Positions 15,065-22,750 of a DNA stretch of 23,290 nt are shown here, piece after piece (within the stretch, counting starts at the first letter, position 1; the number at the start of each line of letters is the position of its first letter). The notes under the pieces are model-generated. The model was not told the DNA's origin. It saw only the letters and a program-made list of their open reading frames with translations, and searched no databases. The stretch covers positions 1 to 23,290 of the forward strand of contig JAEXOD010000038.1 of assembly GCA_023447335.1 (NCBI GenBank), given 5' to 3'. Source of the DNA: Bacteroidota bacterium (GTDB taxonomy: Bacteria; Bacteroidota; Ignavibacteria; Ignavibacteriales; Melioribacteraceae). Position numbers and translations under genes: made by a program.

Positions 15065-15493
15065 TTATGCCGAATATATATAATTGTTTAATACTTCAAT
15101 TGTTTCTTTCATAAAATTGCGATCAATTTCAAATAAATCTCTTATCGAAACAACTCCCACAAGTTTATCATTGTCTAAAACTAAAATATGTCTTACTTTG
15201 CTACTTCCCATTTTTTTCAAACAAAGTTCATAACTATCATTTATATTTGCAACCGTTAATTCGGTTGACATAACATCATCAATAACGGTAGTTTTAATAT
15301 CAAGGTCTTTATCTATTACTCTTCTTACTAAATCCCTCTCTGAAAAAACTCCTTTTAATCTATTGGAATCATCTAAAACAGGAACTAAGCCAAAATTGTG
15401 AGCAGCCATATATTTAACAACATCATAAATGGTAGAACCGCTTTTTACCGTATATAACTTTTTGTTTATAACAAGATCTTTAATAGTCTGCAT
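15065..15493 (-). CDS. CBS domain-pair protein
   Basis: The 142-residue protein consists of two CBS motifs, about residues 3-62 and 68-128. Each has the pattern of variable strand, IYDVVKYM-like helix, GLVPVLD or RHILVLD strand, then LKGVFSERDLVRR or LVGVVSIRDLFEI. Such stand-alone pairs (Bateman modules) usually bind adenine nucleotides such as AMP, ATP or NADH and act as energy sensors; the partner is unknown. It starts at ATG 15493 with a GGGGT site. It is the first gene of a unit with aat (1-nt gap) and possibly the ABC genes. A near-consensus promoter precedes it, and it is divergent from the carotenoid operon. Confidence 0.92.
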   Translation of the reverse strand: MQTIKDLVINKKLYTVKSGSTIYDVVKYMAAHNFGLVPVLDDSNRLKGVFSERDLVRRVIDKDLDIKTTVIDDVMSTELTVANINDSYELCLKKMGSSKVRHILVLDNDKLVGVVSIRDLFEIDRNFMKETIEVLNNYIYSA

Positions 15494-15532
15494 AATTTTA
15501 CCCCATTTTAAATTAATAGCATATTAAGTCTT

Positions 15533-15561
15533 ATTATAACATATTTTACTTTAAAATTCAA
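15533..15561 (-). promoter_or_regulatory. Promoter of the CBS-aat unit
   Basis: Minus strand TTGAAT (15556-15561), exactly 17 nt, TATAAT (15533-15538), about 40 nt before ATG 15493. Close to the sigma-70 consensus. Confidence 0.6.
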
Positions 15562-15574
15562 GCCTTTTTTTATA

Positions 15575-15605
15575 TTGTTTTCATTATCGGAACTAAATAA
15601 ATTTG
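15575..15605 (+). promoter_or_regulatory. Promoter of the carotenoid operon
   Basis: TTG (15575-15577), 20-nt spacer, TAAATTTG (15598-15605), a perfect TAnnTTTG, 35 nt before ATG 15641. It is back to back with the CBS-aat promoter, with only 13 nt between the two -35 elements, so one bound regulator could affect both. Confidence 0.55.
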
Positions 15606-15640
15606 AATTTGGTTACAATTTTAAATAACAATAAGTGAAT

Positions 15641-17122
15641 ATGAAAACGGCAATTATTATCGGTAGCGGTCTAGGCGGACTTTCCACTGCACTAAGACTT
15701 AAACACATTGGTTACGATGTAACAATTTTAGAAAAACACTCAACACCGGGTGGTAGACTAAACATTATACAAGAAAACGGCTACAAATTTGACATGGGTC
15801 CATCTTTTATGAGTATGACTTATGAGCTTGATGAATTGTTTAGTTTTATTAAAATACAAAATCCTATTAAATTGAAAGAATTAGATCCTCTTTATAAAGT
15901 TTTTTTTGAAGGGAACAATATTCCCCGTACAATTTGGAAAGATCTTGATAAATTACAAAAAGAATTTGCAGATATTGAACCCAATTTAAAATATAAAGTC
16001 GAAAAATATTTACGTCGTGCCGGTCAGTTTTTTCATGATACCGAAGGCAAGGTTGTTAAAAGTAATTTTGATAGTAAACTTGGATATATTTTAAAACTTG
16101 CTACTGTTCCATTTAAACATATTCCATATTTATTTAAAACAATGTGGAGTGAAGTTGATAAAACTTTTACAAGTACCGAGCTTAAAGTGATTTTTTCTTT
16201 AGTTGCTTTCTTCTTGGGTTCTACTCCTTTCCAAACTCCCGCAATTTACTCTTTGTTGAATTACACTGAAATGAAGCACAACGGTTATTGGATGGTTGAA
16301 GGCGGGATGTATAAAATGGTAGAAGAAATTGTAAAAATTTTACAAGATCAAAATGTTAAATTGATCTATAACACTGAAATTGTAAATTTAAAATTTGATA
16401 ATGATAAAGTTACTTCCTTAATTGATAGCAACGGCAAAGAATGGAAAGCCGATATAATTGTATCTAATAGTGATGCTGCCTCTTTTAGAGGGAAATTATT
16501 GAACCGTAAAAAATATTCCGATACAAAATTAGATAAGATGCATTGGACTTTAGCCCCTTTTACTATTTATTTAGGAGTTAAAGGGAAATTAGAAAATTTG
16601 GATTATCACAATTACTTTTTGGGTAATAATTTCAAAGGTTACGCAGATATGATATTTACTTCTTCTATATCACCTCAAAAACCTTATTATTACGTTAACG
16701 TTTTAAGCAAAGCAGGTAACGAGTTTGCACCCGAAGGTAATGAAAGTGTTTTTATACTTTGTCCTGTTCCTGATTTAAGATTTAAACCCGATTGGAGTGA
16801 CAAAGAAGAATTAGCTAATAATATTATATCTGATTTATCAAATCGAATCGGTTACGATATTTTGCAAAACATTGAGTATAAAAAAATTCTTTCCCCTATT
16901 GATTGGCAAAATTCCTTGAATTTATATCGCGGTAGCGGATTAGGTTTGGCACATGACATTGATCAAGTTGGGGCTTTTAGACCCAATAACAAAGATGAGC
17001 AATTATCTAATCTTTATTATGTCGGGGCTTCCACTACTCCCGGTACCGGTTTACCAATGGTTATTATTAGTTCAAAATTAGTTACAGAGAGGATACAAAA
17101 TGAACACAGCCGATTATCATAA
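15641..17122 (+). CDS. crtI: Phytoene desaturase (CrtI type)
   Basis: The 493-residue FAD enzyme opens with the dinucleotide-binding motif IIIGSGLGGLSTALRL and VTILEKHSTPGGR. The early block FDMGPSFMSM follows, and it closes with LYYVGASTTPGTGLPMVI, the CrtI-family C-terminal FAD motif. The GASTxPGTGxP form matches Bacteroidota CrtI in my memory better than CrtD. It would desaturate phytoene stepwise to lycopene at the membrane. I place the start at ATG 15641; a GTG two codons earlier (15635) is possible but not needed. The 3' end overlaps crtB by 23 nt. It is the first gene of the operon. The assignment to CrtI rather than another carotenoid desaturase is probable. Confidence 0.87.
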   Translation: MKTAIIIGSGLGGLSTALRLKHIGYDVTILEKHSTPGGRLNIIQENGYKFDMGPSFMSMTYELDELFSFIKIQNPIKLKELDPLYKVFFEGNNIPRTIWKDLDKLQKEFADIEPNLKYKVEKYLRRAGQFFHDTEGKVVKSNFDSKLGYILKLATVPFKHIPYLFKTMWSEVDKTFTSTELKVIFSLVAFFLGSTPFQTPAIYSLLNYTEMKHNGYWMVEGGMYKMVEEIVKILQDQNVKLIYNTEIVNLKFDNDKVTSLIDSNGKEWKADIIVSNSDAASFRGKLLNRKKYSDTKLDKMHWTLAPFTIYLGVKGKLENLDYHNYFLGNNFKGYADMIFTSSISPQKPYYYVNVLSKAGNEFAPEGNESVFILCPVPDLRFKPDWSDKEELANNIISDLSNRIGYDILQNIEYKKILSPIDWQNSLNLYRGSGLGLAHDIDQVGAFRPNNKDEQLSNLYYVGASTTPGTGLPMVIISSKLVTERIQNEHSRLS

Positions 17123-17927
17123 ATTATCATATAAAATTAGCAAAAGATTAACTAATGCTTATAGCACATCGTTCAGCTTGGGAATTAAACTTTTTTCCAA
17201 AGAATTTAGAAATCCTATATACGGAATTTATGGATTTGTTCGCATAGCAGACGAGATTGTTGATACATTTCATAATTTCGATAAAAAAGCACTTTTGCAA
17301 AAGTTTAAGGATGATACAAAATTAGCAATAGATTTAAAAATTTCAACTAACCCTATATTAAATTCCTTCCAAAAAGTTGTAAATGAGTACAACATTGAAT
17401 GGGAATTAATAGATTCATTTTTATATAGTATGGAAATGGATTTAACGGAGCATTCTTATAATAGGGATAATTATGATAAATACATTTACGGTAGTGCAGA
17501 AGTTGTTGGTTTAATGTGTTTAAGAGTATTTACAAAAAACGATACAGAACTTTATAATAAATTAAAATTCGCAGCAAAACAATTAGGTGCAGCTTTCCAA
17601 AAAGTAAATTTCCTTAGAGACATAAAAAGCGATATAGAAGAAAGGGGCAGAATATATTTACCCGGAGTTGATAAAGAAATATTTATTGATGACGATAGTA
17701 AAAGAATGCTTGAAGACGAAGTTAAAAAGGAATTTTCTGACGCTTTAGCGGGAATTAAACAACTACCGAAAGGAGTTAGAACAGGCGTTTATACGGCTTA
17801 TTTATACTATAATTCGTTATTCTTAAAAATTACAAAACTTAATATTAATCAGTTAAAAAAAGAACGTGTAAGAGTGCCCGATTATAAAAAATTATTCCTA
17901 ATGTTTAGAGCTTTTGTTAGTTTATAA
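17100..17927 (+). CDS. crtB: Phytoene synthase
   Basis: The 275-residue protein is a trans-isoprenyl diphosphate synthase (head-to-head type). Both aspartate-rich motifs are present: DEIVD (51-55), within YGFVRIADEIVD, and DIKSD (174-178), within NFLRDIKSDIEERGRIYLP. The substrate-site stretch YIYGSAEVVGLMC (128-140) is also present. It joins two geranylgeranyl diphosphates to phytoene, the first committed step of C40 carotenoids. The length is normal. It starts at ATG 17100 inside the end of crtI, with AGAGAGGA upstream. The next gene begins 1 nt after its stop. Confidence 0.95.
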   Translation: MNTADYHKLSYKISKRLTNAYSTSFSLGIKLFSKEFRNPIYGIYGFVRIADEIVDTFHNFDKKALLQKFKDDTKLAIDLKISTNPILNSFQKVVNEYNIEWELIDSFLYSMEMDLTEHSYNRDNYDKYIYGSAEVVGLMCLRVFTKNDTELYNKLKFAAKQLGAAFQKVNFLRDIKSDIEERGRIYLPGVDKEIFIDDDSKRMLEDEVKKEFSDALAGIKQLPKGVRTGVYTAYLYYNSLFLKITKLNINQLKKERVRVPDYKKLFLMFRAFVSL

Positions 17928-17928
17928 T

Positions 17929-18489
17929 ATGAAAACTTTTTATATAATTATTATTTTATTTTTTACTCAGAATTTAAATGCAACTGCAATTTCAAATAGT
18001 GATTTACAATTTTTAAGAACTACTTACTATTCGGCAGTTGAAAATGAAAATGATATTGAATTACTAAATTCCTTTATTAAAAGTCAATTTGGGAATGATA
18101 TAAATAATTATCCCGCTTTAATATTAGCTTATATAGCCGGAATTGAAGCATTAAATAGCAAGCATTCGTTTTGGATAACAACTAAATACAAGTATCTTGT
18201 TAAATCAATGGAATTATTTAATAAAGCCGTTGAAAAAGATCCTGATGATTTAGAAATAAGGTTTATGCGTTTTTCAATTCTTCACTATGTCCCAGGAATT
18301 GTCGGTTATAGTAATGAAAGGGAATCGGATTTAAATACAATTTATAATTTACTAATAAAACGAAAACAAACATCCGTACCAAACGACATTCAACTAGGAA
18401 TGGTACAATTTTTAATTGATAGCGATAGATTAGACGAAAAACAAACATCCGAATTATTGAAATTAAAAAATAATATGGCACTTAAATGA
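17929..18489 (+). CDS. Uncharacterised exported protein inside the carotenoid operon
   Basis: The 186-residue protein has an N-terminal signal peptide (MKTFYIIIILFFTQNLNATA, cleavage near residue 20). A helical domain follows with ALILAYIAGIEALNSKHSFW, the TPR-like SMELFNKAVEKDPDDLEIRF (84-103) and LHYVPGIVGYSNERE. I recall similar proteins in Bacteroidota annotated as hypothetical, with the EIRFxRxS ... P-x-x-xGYS pattern, but know no function. It is placed strictly between crtB (1-nt gap) and the cyclase (ATGA overlap). I prefer ATG 17929 to a TTG at 17914, because ATG starts the signal peptide directly after the crtB stop. It may be a periplasmic or membrane-associated helper of carotenoid assembly or localisation; this is inference. 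Confidence 0.85.
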   Translation: MKTFYIIIILFFTQNLNATAISNSDLQFLRTTYYSAVENENDIELLNSFIKSQFGNDINNYPALILAYIAGIEALNSKHSFWITTKYKYLVKSMELFNKAVEKDPDDLEIRFMRFSILHYVPGIVGYSNERESDLNTIYNLLIKRKQTSVPNDIQLGMVQFLIDSDRLDEKQTSELLKLKNNMALK

Positions 18490-19166
18490 GTACTTATTTA
18501 TTCTTAAATTTACTAATAATTATTGTGCCGCTAATACTATCATTTGAATCAAAAATTAAATACTATAAGAAGTTTAAGAATTTAACCTTCGCTATACTAC
18601 CTATTGCCGGTATTTTTATTGTTTGGGATAGTTATGCTGCAGCTAGAGGAGATTGGTTTTTTAACCAAGACTATATATTTAACTTTAAAATTTTTTATCT
18701 TCCGATTGAAGAAATACTTTTTTTTATTACTGTTCCCTATAGTATTATATTTTTATATGAAACAGCAAAGCTATATATTAACGATGCTAATCTTCGCTAT
18801 AATAAATTATTTTATACAATTGTATCAGTGATTTTTTTTATAATTTCATTATTTTTTGTTAGTAAGTATTATACTTTTACGGTTCTTATTTTTACTAGCG
18901 TTACAATTTTATTTCTTAATTTTATAACGCCCTACCTTTTAAAAAGTAGAATATTTATTTATTTACTCCTTTTCAGCTATATCCCCTTTTTTATTTTTAA
19001 CTATTTTTTTACATCTCTTCCCATAATTGAATACGGTGCAAATGCAATATTGGGAATTAGAGTTATTACAATCCCGATAGAAGATTTTTTATATTCGTTC
19101 TCGTTAATAAGTTTATATATTGCAATGTATGAATTGAGCTTTAAGTTATGGCAAAAAAAGCAATAA
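18486..19166 (+). CDS. Lycopene cyclase, fused CrtYcd type
   Basis: The 226-residue protein is almost entirely membrane-embedded, with about six to seven helices in two related halves. The first half has WDSYAAARGDWFFN (47-60) then YLPIEEILFF (71-80). The second ends ITIPIEDFLYSFSLISLYIA (194-213). The paired P-I-E-E/D motifs are the signature of the heterodimeric-type lycopene beta-cyclase (CrtYc + CrtYd), here fused in one chain as in many Bacteroidota. It would form beta-ionone rings on lycopene. The start ATG overlaps the preceding stop (ATGA), and the end overlaps the crtD-like gene by 19 nt. Whether it makes one or two rings cannot be read. Confidence 0.88.
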   Translation: MSTYLFLNLLIIIVPLILSFESKIKYYKKFKNLTFAILPIAGIFIVWDSYAAARGDWFFNQDYIFNFKIFYLPIEEILFFITVPYSIIFLYETAKLYINDANLRYNKLFYTIVSVIFFIISLFFVSKYYTFTVLIFTSVTILFLNFITPYLLKSRIFIYLLLFSYIPFFIFNYFFTSLPIIEYGANAILGIRVITIPIEDFLYSFSLISLYIAMYELSFKLWQKKQ

Positions 19167-20644
19167 TAATAGGTGCCGGGATAGGCGGTTTAACTACTGC
19201 ATTAAGGTTAAAAAAGTTAGGATATGATGTATCTGTATTTGAAAAAAACGAAAAACCCGGGGGCAAAGCAAACGAAATTAACGAATCCGGTTTCAGGTTT
19301 GATACAGGTCCCTCCCTCTTTACAATGCCTTGGGTTTTAGAAGAATTATTTAATGATCTGGGAATTAAAATAAAAGATTTCTTAGAATATAACAAACTTG
19401 ATATTCTTTGCAAATACTTTTATTGTGACGGAACAGTAATAAATGCTTATTCCGAAAAAAATAAATTCATAAAAGAAATGACTGATAAAACTTTGGATAC
19501 TTCCGAAAGTTTTAAGAAGTACTTTAATTACACACATGATATATATGACCTTACTCATAAAATATTTTTGGAAAATAGCCTTACCGAAATTAAAACATAT
19601 TTCAATTTAGATTCTTTAAAATCTTTATTTAATCTATCTAAAATTGATACAAATAGAACAATGGCAAAAGCAAATTCCAAATATTTTAAAGATCCAAAGA
19701 CACTTCAGCTTTTTAACAGATATGCAACATATAACGGCAGTAACCCTTTTAAAGCTCCTGCCACACTAAATATTATTTCTCATGTAGAAAACGAAAAAGG
19801 CGGATATTTTATTAACGGAGGAATTTATAAACTTGTTGAAGCTTTAACAAGTTTATGCGTTAATGAGGGAATCGAGTTATATTTTAATACCCCTGTTAAA
19901 AATATATCTGTTTTTAACAATAAAATAACCGGTATCACTATATTTAGGAATAATAGAGAAGAATTTATTTCAGCCGATATCGTTGTCTCCAACTCAGATG
20001 TATTAAACACTTATAAAAATTTGTTAACGGTCAAAAATCATTCAAAGATAAACAAATACGAAAAACTGGAGTCTTCTTCTTCGGCACTCGTTTTTTATTG
20101 GGGAATAAAAGGCAATTATGACCAATTAAAACTGCACAATATATTGTTTTCTGAAAATTATGAAGAAGAATTTAATGATTTGTTTAACAGAAATGTTGTT
20201 CCTAATGATCCCACTGTTTATATCTACATATCCTCTAAAGAATCCCTTAAAGATGCTCCTGACGGACACGAAAATTGGTTTGTTATGATTAACTCCCCAA
20301 ACAACACAGGGCAAAACTGGAATGAGGAATTATTAAAAAGTAAAGAAAAGATTATCTTAAAAATTAATAAGATATTAAATATTGATATTTCGAAAAATAT
20401 CGTGTTTGAAAAAACTTTATCCCCCCTAAATATAGAACAATTAACCGAGAGTAACAAAGGTAGCTTATACGGTATTGCTTCTAATAATAAAATCGCAGCA
20501 TTTATGAGAGAACAAAATAGATCACCCAAATACAAGGGATTATATTTTGTAGGAGGAAGTGTTCACCCTGGCGGAGGTATTCCGTTAGTAATGTTATCGG
20601 CAAAAATCACTTCAAAATTAATTAATAAATACCAACCTATATAA
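19148..20644 (+). CDS. crtD: CrtD-like carotenoid 3,4-desaturase
   Basis: The 498-residue FAD enzyme is homologous to the first gene of the operon but clearly distinct. It opens IIIGAGIGGLTTALRL and has FDTGPSLFTMPWVLEELF. In the middle it has LFNRYATYNGSNPFKAPATL, and it ends YFVGGSVHPGGGIPLVMLSA. The GGSVHPGGGIP form and the RYATYxGSNPxKAPATL block are what I associate with CrtD (1-hydroxycarotenoid 3,4-desaturase) rather than CrtI. CrtD normally acts after a hydratase (CruF or CrtC), which is not in the window. It could instead be another desaturase, ketolase-like oxidase or isomerase of the same superfamily. It starts at ATG 19148, overlapping the cyclase gene. No clear terminator follows. 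Confidence 0.8.
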   Translation: MAKKAIIIGAGIGGLTTALRLKKLGYDVSVFEKNEKPGGKANEINESGFRFDTGPSLFTMPWVLEELFNDLGIKIKDFLEYNKLDILCKYFYCDGTVINAYSEKNKFIKEMTDKTLDTSESFKKYFNYTHDIYDLTHKIFLENSLTEIKTYFNLDSLKSLFNLSKIDTNRTMAKANSKYFKDPKTLQLFNRYATYNGSNPFKAPATLNIISHVENEKGGYFINGGIYKLVEALTSLCVNEGIELYFNTPVKNISVFNNKITGITIFRNNREEFISADIVVSNSDVLNTYKNLLTVKNHSKINKYEKLESSSSALVFYWGIKGNYDQLKLHNILFSENYEEEFNDLFNRNVVPNDPTVYIYISSKESLKDAPDGHENWFVMINSPNNTGQNWNEELLKSKEKIILKINKILNIDISKNIVFEKTLSPLNIEQLTESNKGSLYGIASNNKIAAFMREQNRSPKYKGLYFVGGSVHPGGGIPLVMLSAKITSKLINKYQPI

Positions 20645-20686
20645 TGCTGCATTTTCATAAATTTAAAATATAAAGATAGGGAATAA

Positions 20687-20715
20687 TTGAATTTTAAGAA
20701 TTATTGTGCTATTTT
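20687..20715 (+). promoter_or_regulatory. Candidate promoter of the methyltransferase gene
   Basis: TTGAAT (TTG 20687-20689), 20 nt from TTG to TATTTT (20710-20715), about 32 nt before ATG 20748. A GTG at 20706 lies inside this promoter, which argues against it as a start. Confidence 0.4.
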
Positions 20716-20747
20716 TAAACATTCAATTAAAAATAGAATTAGTGCTA

Positions 20748-21593
20748 ATGCTTAAAACAATTATTAGAAAAACGCCGCCCTTACGTTATTTAGCTTCGGT
20801 ATTGTATAGAATGCGAATTCCGTTTCAGTATCATGGTAAAACATTCAAAAGCATTTTTAAGTGGATATTTGTTAACAAAGAAACAACAAATTTCACCTAT
20901 CCTATAACTGTAATGAATAAAAAATATCTTGCCACTCTTATTTCCGAGATAACAAACACCCAATACGATAAAGTAGTTGGGTACTTTAACGAATTGGAAG
21001 GAGATAAAGATCTTTTTAACCATATAGTTAATTTTGCAAAAAATAGTGATAGAAGTTTTGTCACTGATTTTGTTCCTCAATACGGTAGAAGGTTAGGCTG
21101 GTATGCTTTAACTAGAATATTAAAACCCAAGGTTGTTGTTGAAACAGGTGTTGAAAAAGGATTAGGAAGTTGTGTTCTAACTTCTGCTTTAGAAAGAAAT
21201 ACAAAAGAGGGATTTCCCGGTTACTATTACGGTACAGATATTAATCCGGCAGCCGGGTTTTTACTGGGTGGAAAATACACACAATTCGGAAAAATTTTAT
21301 ACGGAGATTCTATAAATTCATTACAAAATTTGGAAGAGAAAATTGATTTATTTATAAATGATAGCGATCATAGTGCAGATTATGAATATGACGAATATAT
21401 TACAATTAAAGATAAAATTTCATCGAGAGCAGTTATCTTAGGCGATAACGCTCATTGTACTACAAAACTTATGGATTTTTCTCTTTTAACAAACAGGAAA
21501 TTTATATTCTTTAAAGAAGAACCGGAAAACCACTGGTATCCGGGAAGCGGAATCGGAATAAGTTACACCGATAAAATTAAAGACAAAAATTAA
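20748..21593 (+). CDS. Class I SAM-dependent methyltransferase
   Basis: The 281-residue protein has a basic N-terminal segment (about 1-45, KTIIRKTPPLRYLASVLY), then a Rossmann methyltransferase domain. Motif I is VVVETGVEKGLGSCVL (129-144), followed by YYGTDINP (160-167), motif IV-like LFINDSDHSADYEYDEY (201-217) and AVILGDNAH (228-236). The DSDH pattern and the DN after motif V resemble the Methyltransf_24/macrocin-type O-methyltransferases, which often use a metal. The substrate is unknown. It lies 103 nt after the crt operon on the same strand with its own promoter candidate, so a role on a carotenoid or attached sugar is possible but unproven. I take ATG 20748 as the start; the ribosome-binding site is weak. 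A shared terminator separates it from the convergent operon. Confidence 0.85.
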   Translation: MLKTIIRKTPPLRYLASVLYRMRIPFQYHGKTFKSIFKWIFVNKETTNFTYPITVMNKKYLATLISEITNTQYDKVVGYFNELEGDKDLFNHIVNFAKNSDRSFVTDFVPQYGRRLGWYALTRILKPKVVVETGVEKGLGSCVLTSALERNTKEGFPGYYYGTDINPAAGFLLGGKYTQFGKILYGDSINSLQNLEEKIDLFINDSDHSADYEYDEYITIKDKISSRAVILGDNAHCTTKLMDFSLLTNRKFIFFKEEPENHWYPGSGIGISYTDKIKDKN

Positions 21594-21633
21594 AAAAAGG
21601 CTCGTTATTCAATTTCAATATTAACGAGCCCTT
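21594..21633. terminator. Bidirectional terminator between methyltransferase and YhhQ operon
   Basis: GGCTCGTTA (21599-21607) pairs perfectly with TAACGAGCC (21622-21630). The minus-strand transcript runs into seven T; the plus strand has a weaker CTTCTTC tail. Confidence 0.85.
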
Positions 21634-21639
21634 CTTCAA

Positions 21640-22317
21640 TTAATTATTATCACTCAAGTTGAAAGGATTAAAGTTCGTTTTGTAATCATAATAATCCTCA
21701 TTTTCCTCTCTTTTTAACCATGAAACTATTTTATAAGTAACCGGAGTTAATATTACTTCAACACCCGTTTTTATTATATAGTTTGCCAAAATAATTTCAA
21801 ACAGTATTGAAGTGGGCAATAACCCCACAAAAGCTATTACGCTAAAAATAACGGTATCTATTATTTGCCCAAAAACAGTGCTTCCGATAGTTCTTGCCCA
21901 TAAATGCTTTCCTTTAGTTAATATTTTCATTTTAGCAAGAATAAACGAGTTTGTAAATTCACCTGCAAAATATGCTATTAAACTTGCCAAAACTATTCTC
22001 GGTGTTGTTCCTAAAATGTCCATATAAGCTTTTTGTTTTCCCCAATCATGCGATTCGGGTAACATTCCGACAATAATTAACACAATAGACATTAAGAGAG
22101 CCGAGCCGAATCCAAGCCAAATAACTTTACGTGATCTTTTATATCCATAAACTTCCGTTAAAATATCACCAAAAATATAGCTTAGAGGAAAAACAATTAT
22201 TCCGCCGTCAACAGACAGAAAGCTAAATTGAAATATTTTAGTTGATGCAATATTAGATATTAATAATATAGCTACAAAAAAAGCAGTTATAGAATCTAAA
22301 TGTTTGTAACCTTTCAT
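21640..22317 (-). CDS. Queuosine precursor transporter (YhhQ/VUT family)
   Basis: The 225-residue membrane protein has six predicted helices. It carries the family signatures LLISNIASTKIFQF, GGIIVFPLSYIFGDILTEVYGY (38-59), IVLASLIAYFAGEFTNSFILAKMK and GSTVFGQIIDTVIFSVIAF. These define the YhhQ (PF02592) family, which takes up queuosine precursors (preQ0, preQ1 or queuine) for the tRNA wobble modification. A polar, acidic tail (about 205-225) follows the last helix. It starts at ATG 22317, overlapping the OsmC stop by ATGA, so it is the last gene of the deaminase-OsmC-YhhQ unit. No queuosine biosynthesis genes are in view, so which precursor is imported is open. Confidence 0.92.
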   Translation of the reverse strand: MKGYKHLDSITAFFVAILLISNIASTKIFQFSFLSVDGGIIVFPLSYIFGDILTEVYGYKRSRKVIWLGFGSALLMSIVLIIVGMLPESHDWGKQKAYMDILGTTPRIVLASLIAYFAGEFTNSFILAKMKILTKGKHLWARTIGSTVFGQIIDTVIFSVIAFVGLLPTSILFEIILANYIIKTGVEVILTPVTYKIVSWLKREENEDYYDYKTNFNPFNLSDNN

Positions 22318-22736
22318 TCAATAATCCTAAAACTATGAGTAATTTCTATAGCTTTTTGCAACATTGCCGTAACACTGCAATATTTATCTTGTGAAAGTTC
22401 TATTGCTCTTTCCACATCTTTTTCCGGAATGTTAGAACCTTTAAATACATATTCTATATGAATTTTCGTATATACTTGAGGATGAGTCTCTTGAACTTCT
22501 GCCGAAAGATTAATATCGAAACTTTCAATCTTAATTCTTTTCTTTTCAAGTATTGTAATAACATCACTTCCCGTACAACCGCCCAATGCTAAAAGCAATA
22601 GTTCTTTCGGTCGAATAGCTCCGTCGCTTCCGCCAAAGTTTTCAGGTCCATCCATCATTACCCAATGGTTGGAATCCGCTTTACCCGCAAACGTAACCCC
22701 TTTTATATGTTTAACCAAAGCTTGTTTAGTAGCCAT
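22314..22736 (-). CDS. OsmC family protein
   Basis: The 140-residue protein has the OsmC fold signature. RPKELLLLALGGCTGSDVI (42-60) carries the first conserved Cys54, and SQDKYCSVTAML (115-126) carries the second, Cys120. The final strand is ITHSFRIIE. OsmC/Ohr proteins use these two thiols to reduce organic hydroperoxides, while the YhfA-like branch has unclear activity; the arrangement here (GGCTGSDV) looks closer to YhfA. It starts at ATG 22736 with a strong AGGAGTT site. It begins 14 nt after the deaminase stop and overlaps the YhhQ gene start, so all three are one operon. Confidence 0.93.
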   Translation of the reverse strand: MATKQALVKHIKGVTFAGKADSNHWVMMDGPENFGGSDGAIRPKELLLLALGGCTGSDVITILEKKRIKIESFDINLSAEVQETHPQVYTKIHIEYVFKGSNIPEKDVERAIELSQDKYCSVTAMLQKAIEITHSFRIIE

Positions 22737-22750
22737 TTATAACTCCTGAT

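Noticed and set aside
20224..20535. Minus-strand ORF of about 100 codons within the crtD-like gene
   Set aside because: It is antisense to a conserved, motif-rich enzyme and has no family features or ribosome-binding site. The same holds for the other antisense ORFs within the ABC, crtD and methyltransferase genes.
15641..20644. Two CrtI-like genes as a recent duplication or assembly artefact
   Set aside because: The proteins differ at most positions and in diagnostic motifs (GASTTPGTGLP versus GGSVHPGGGIP), so they are old, functionally distinct paralogues.
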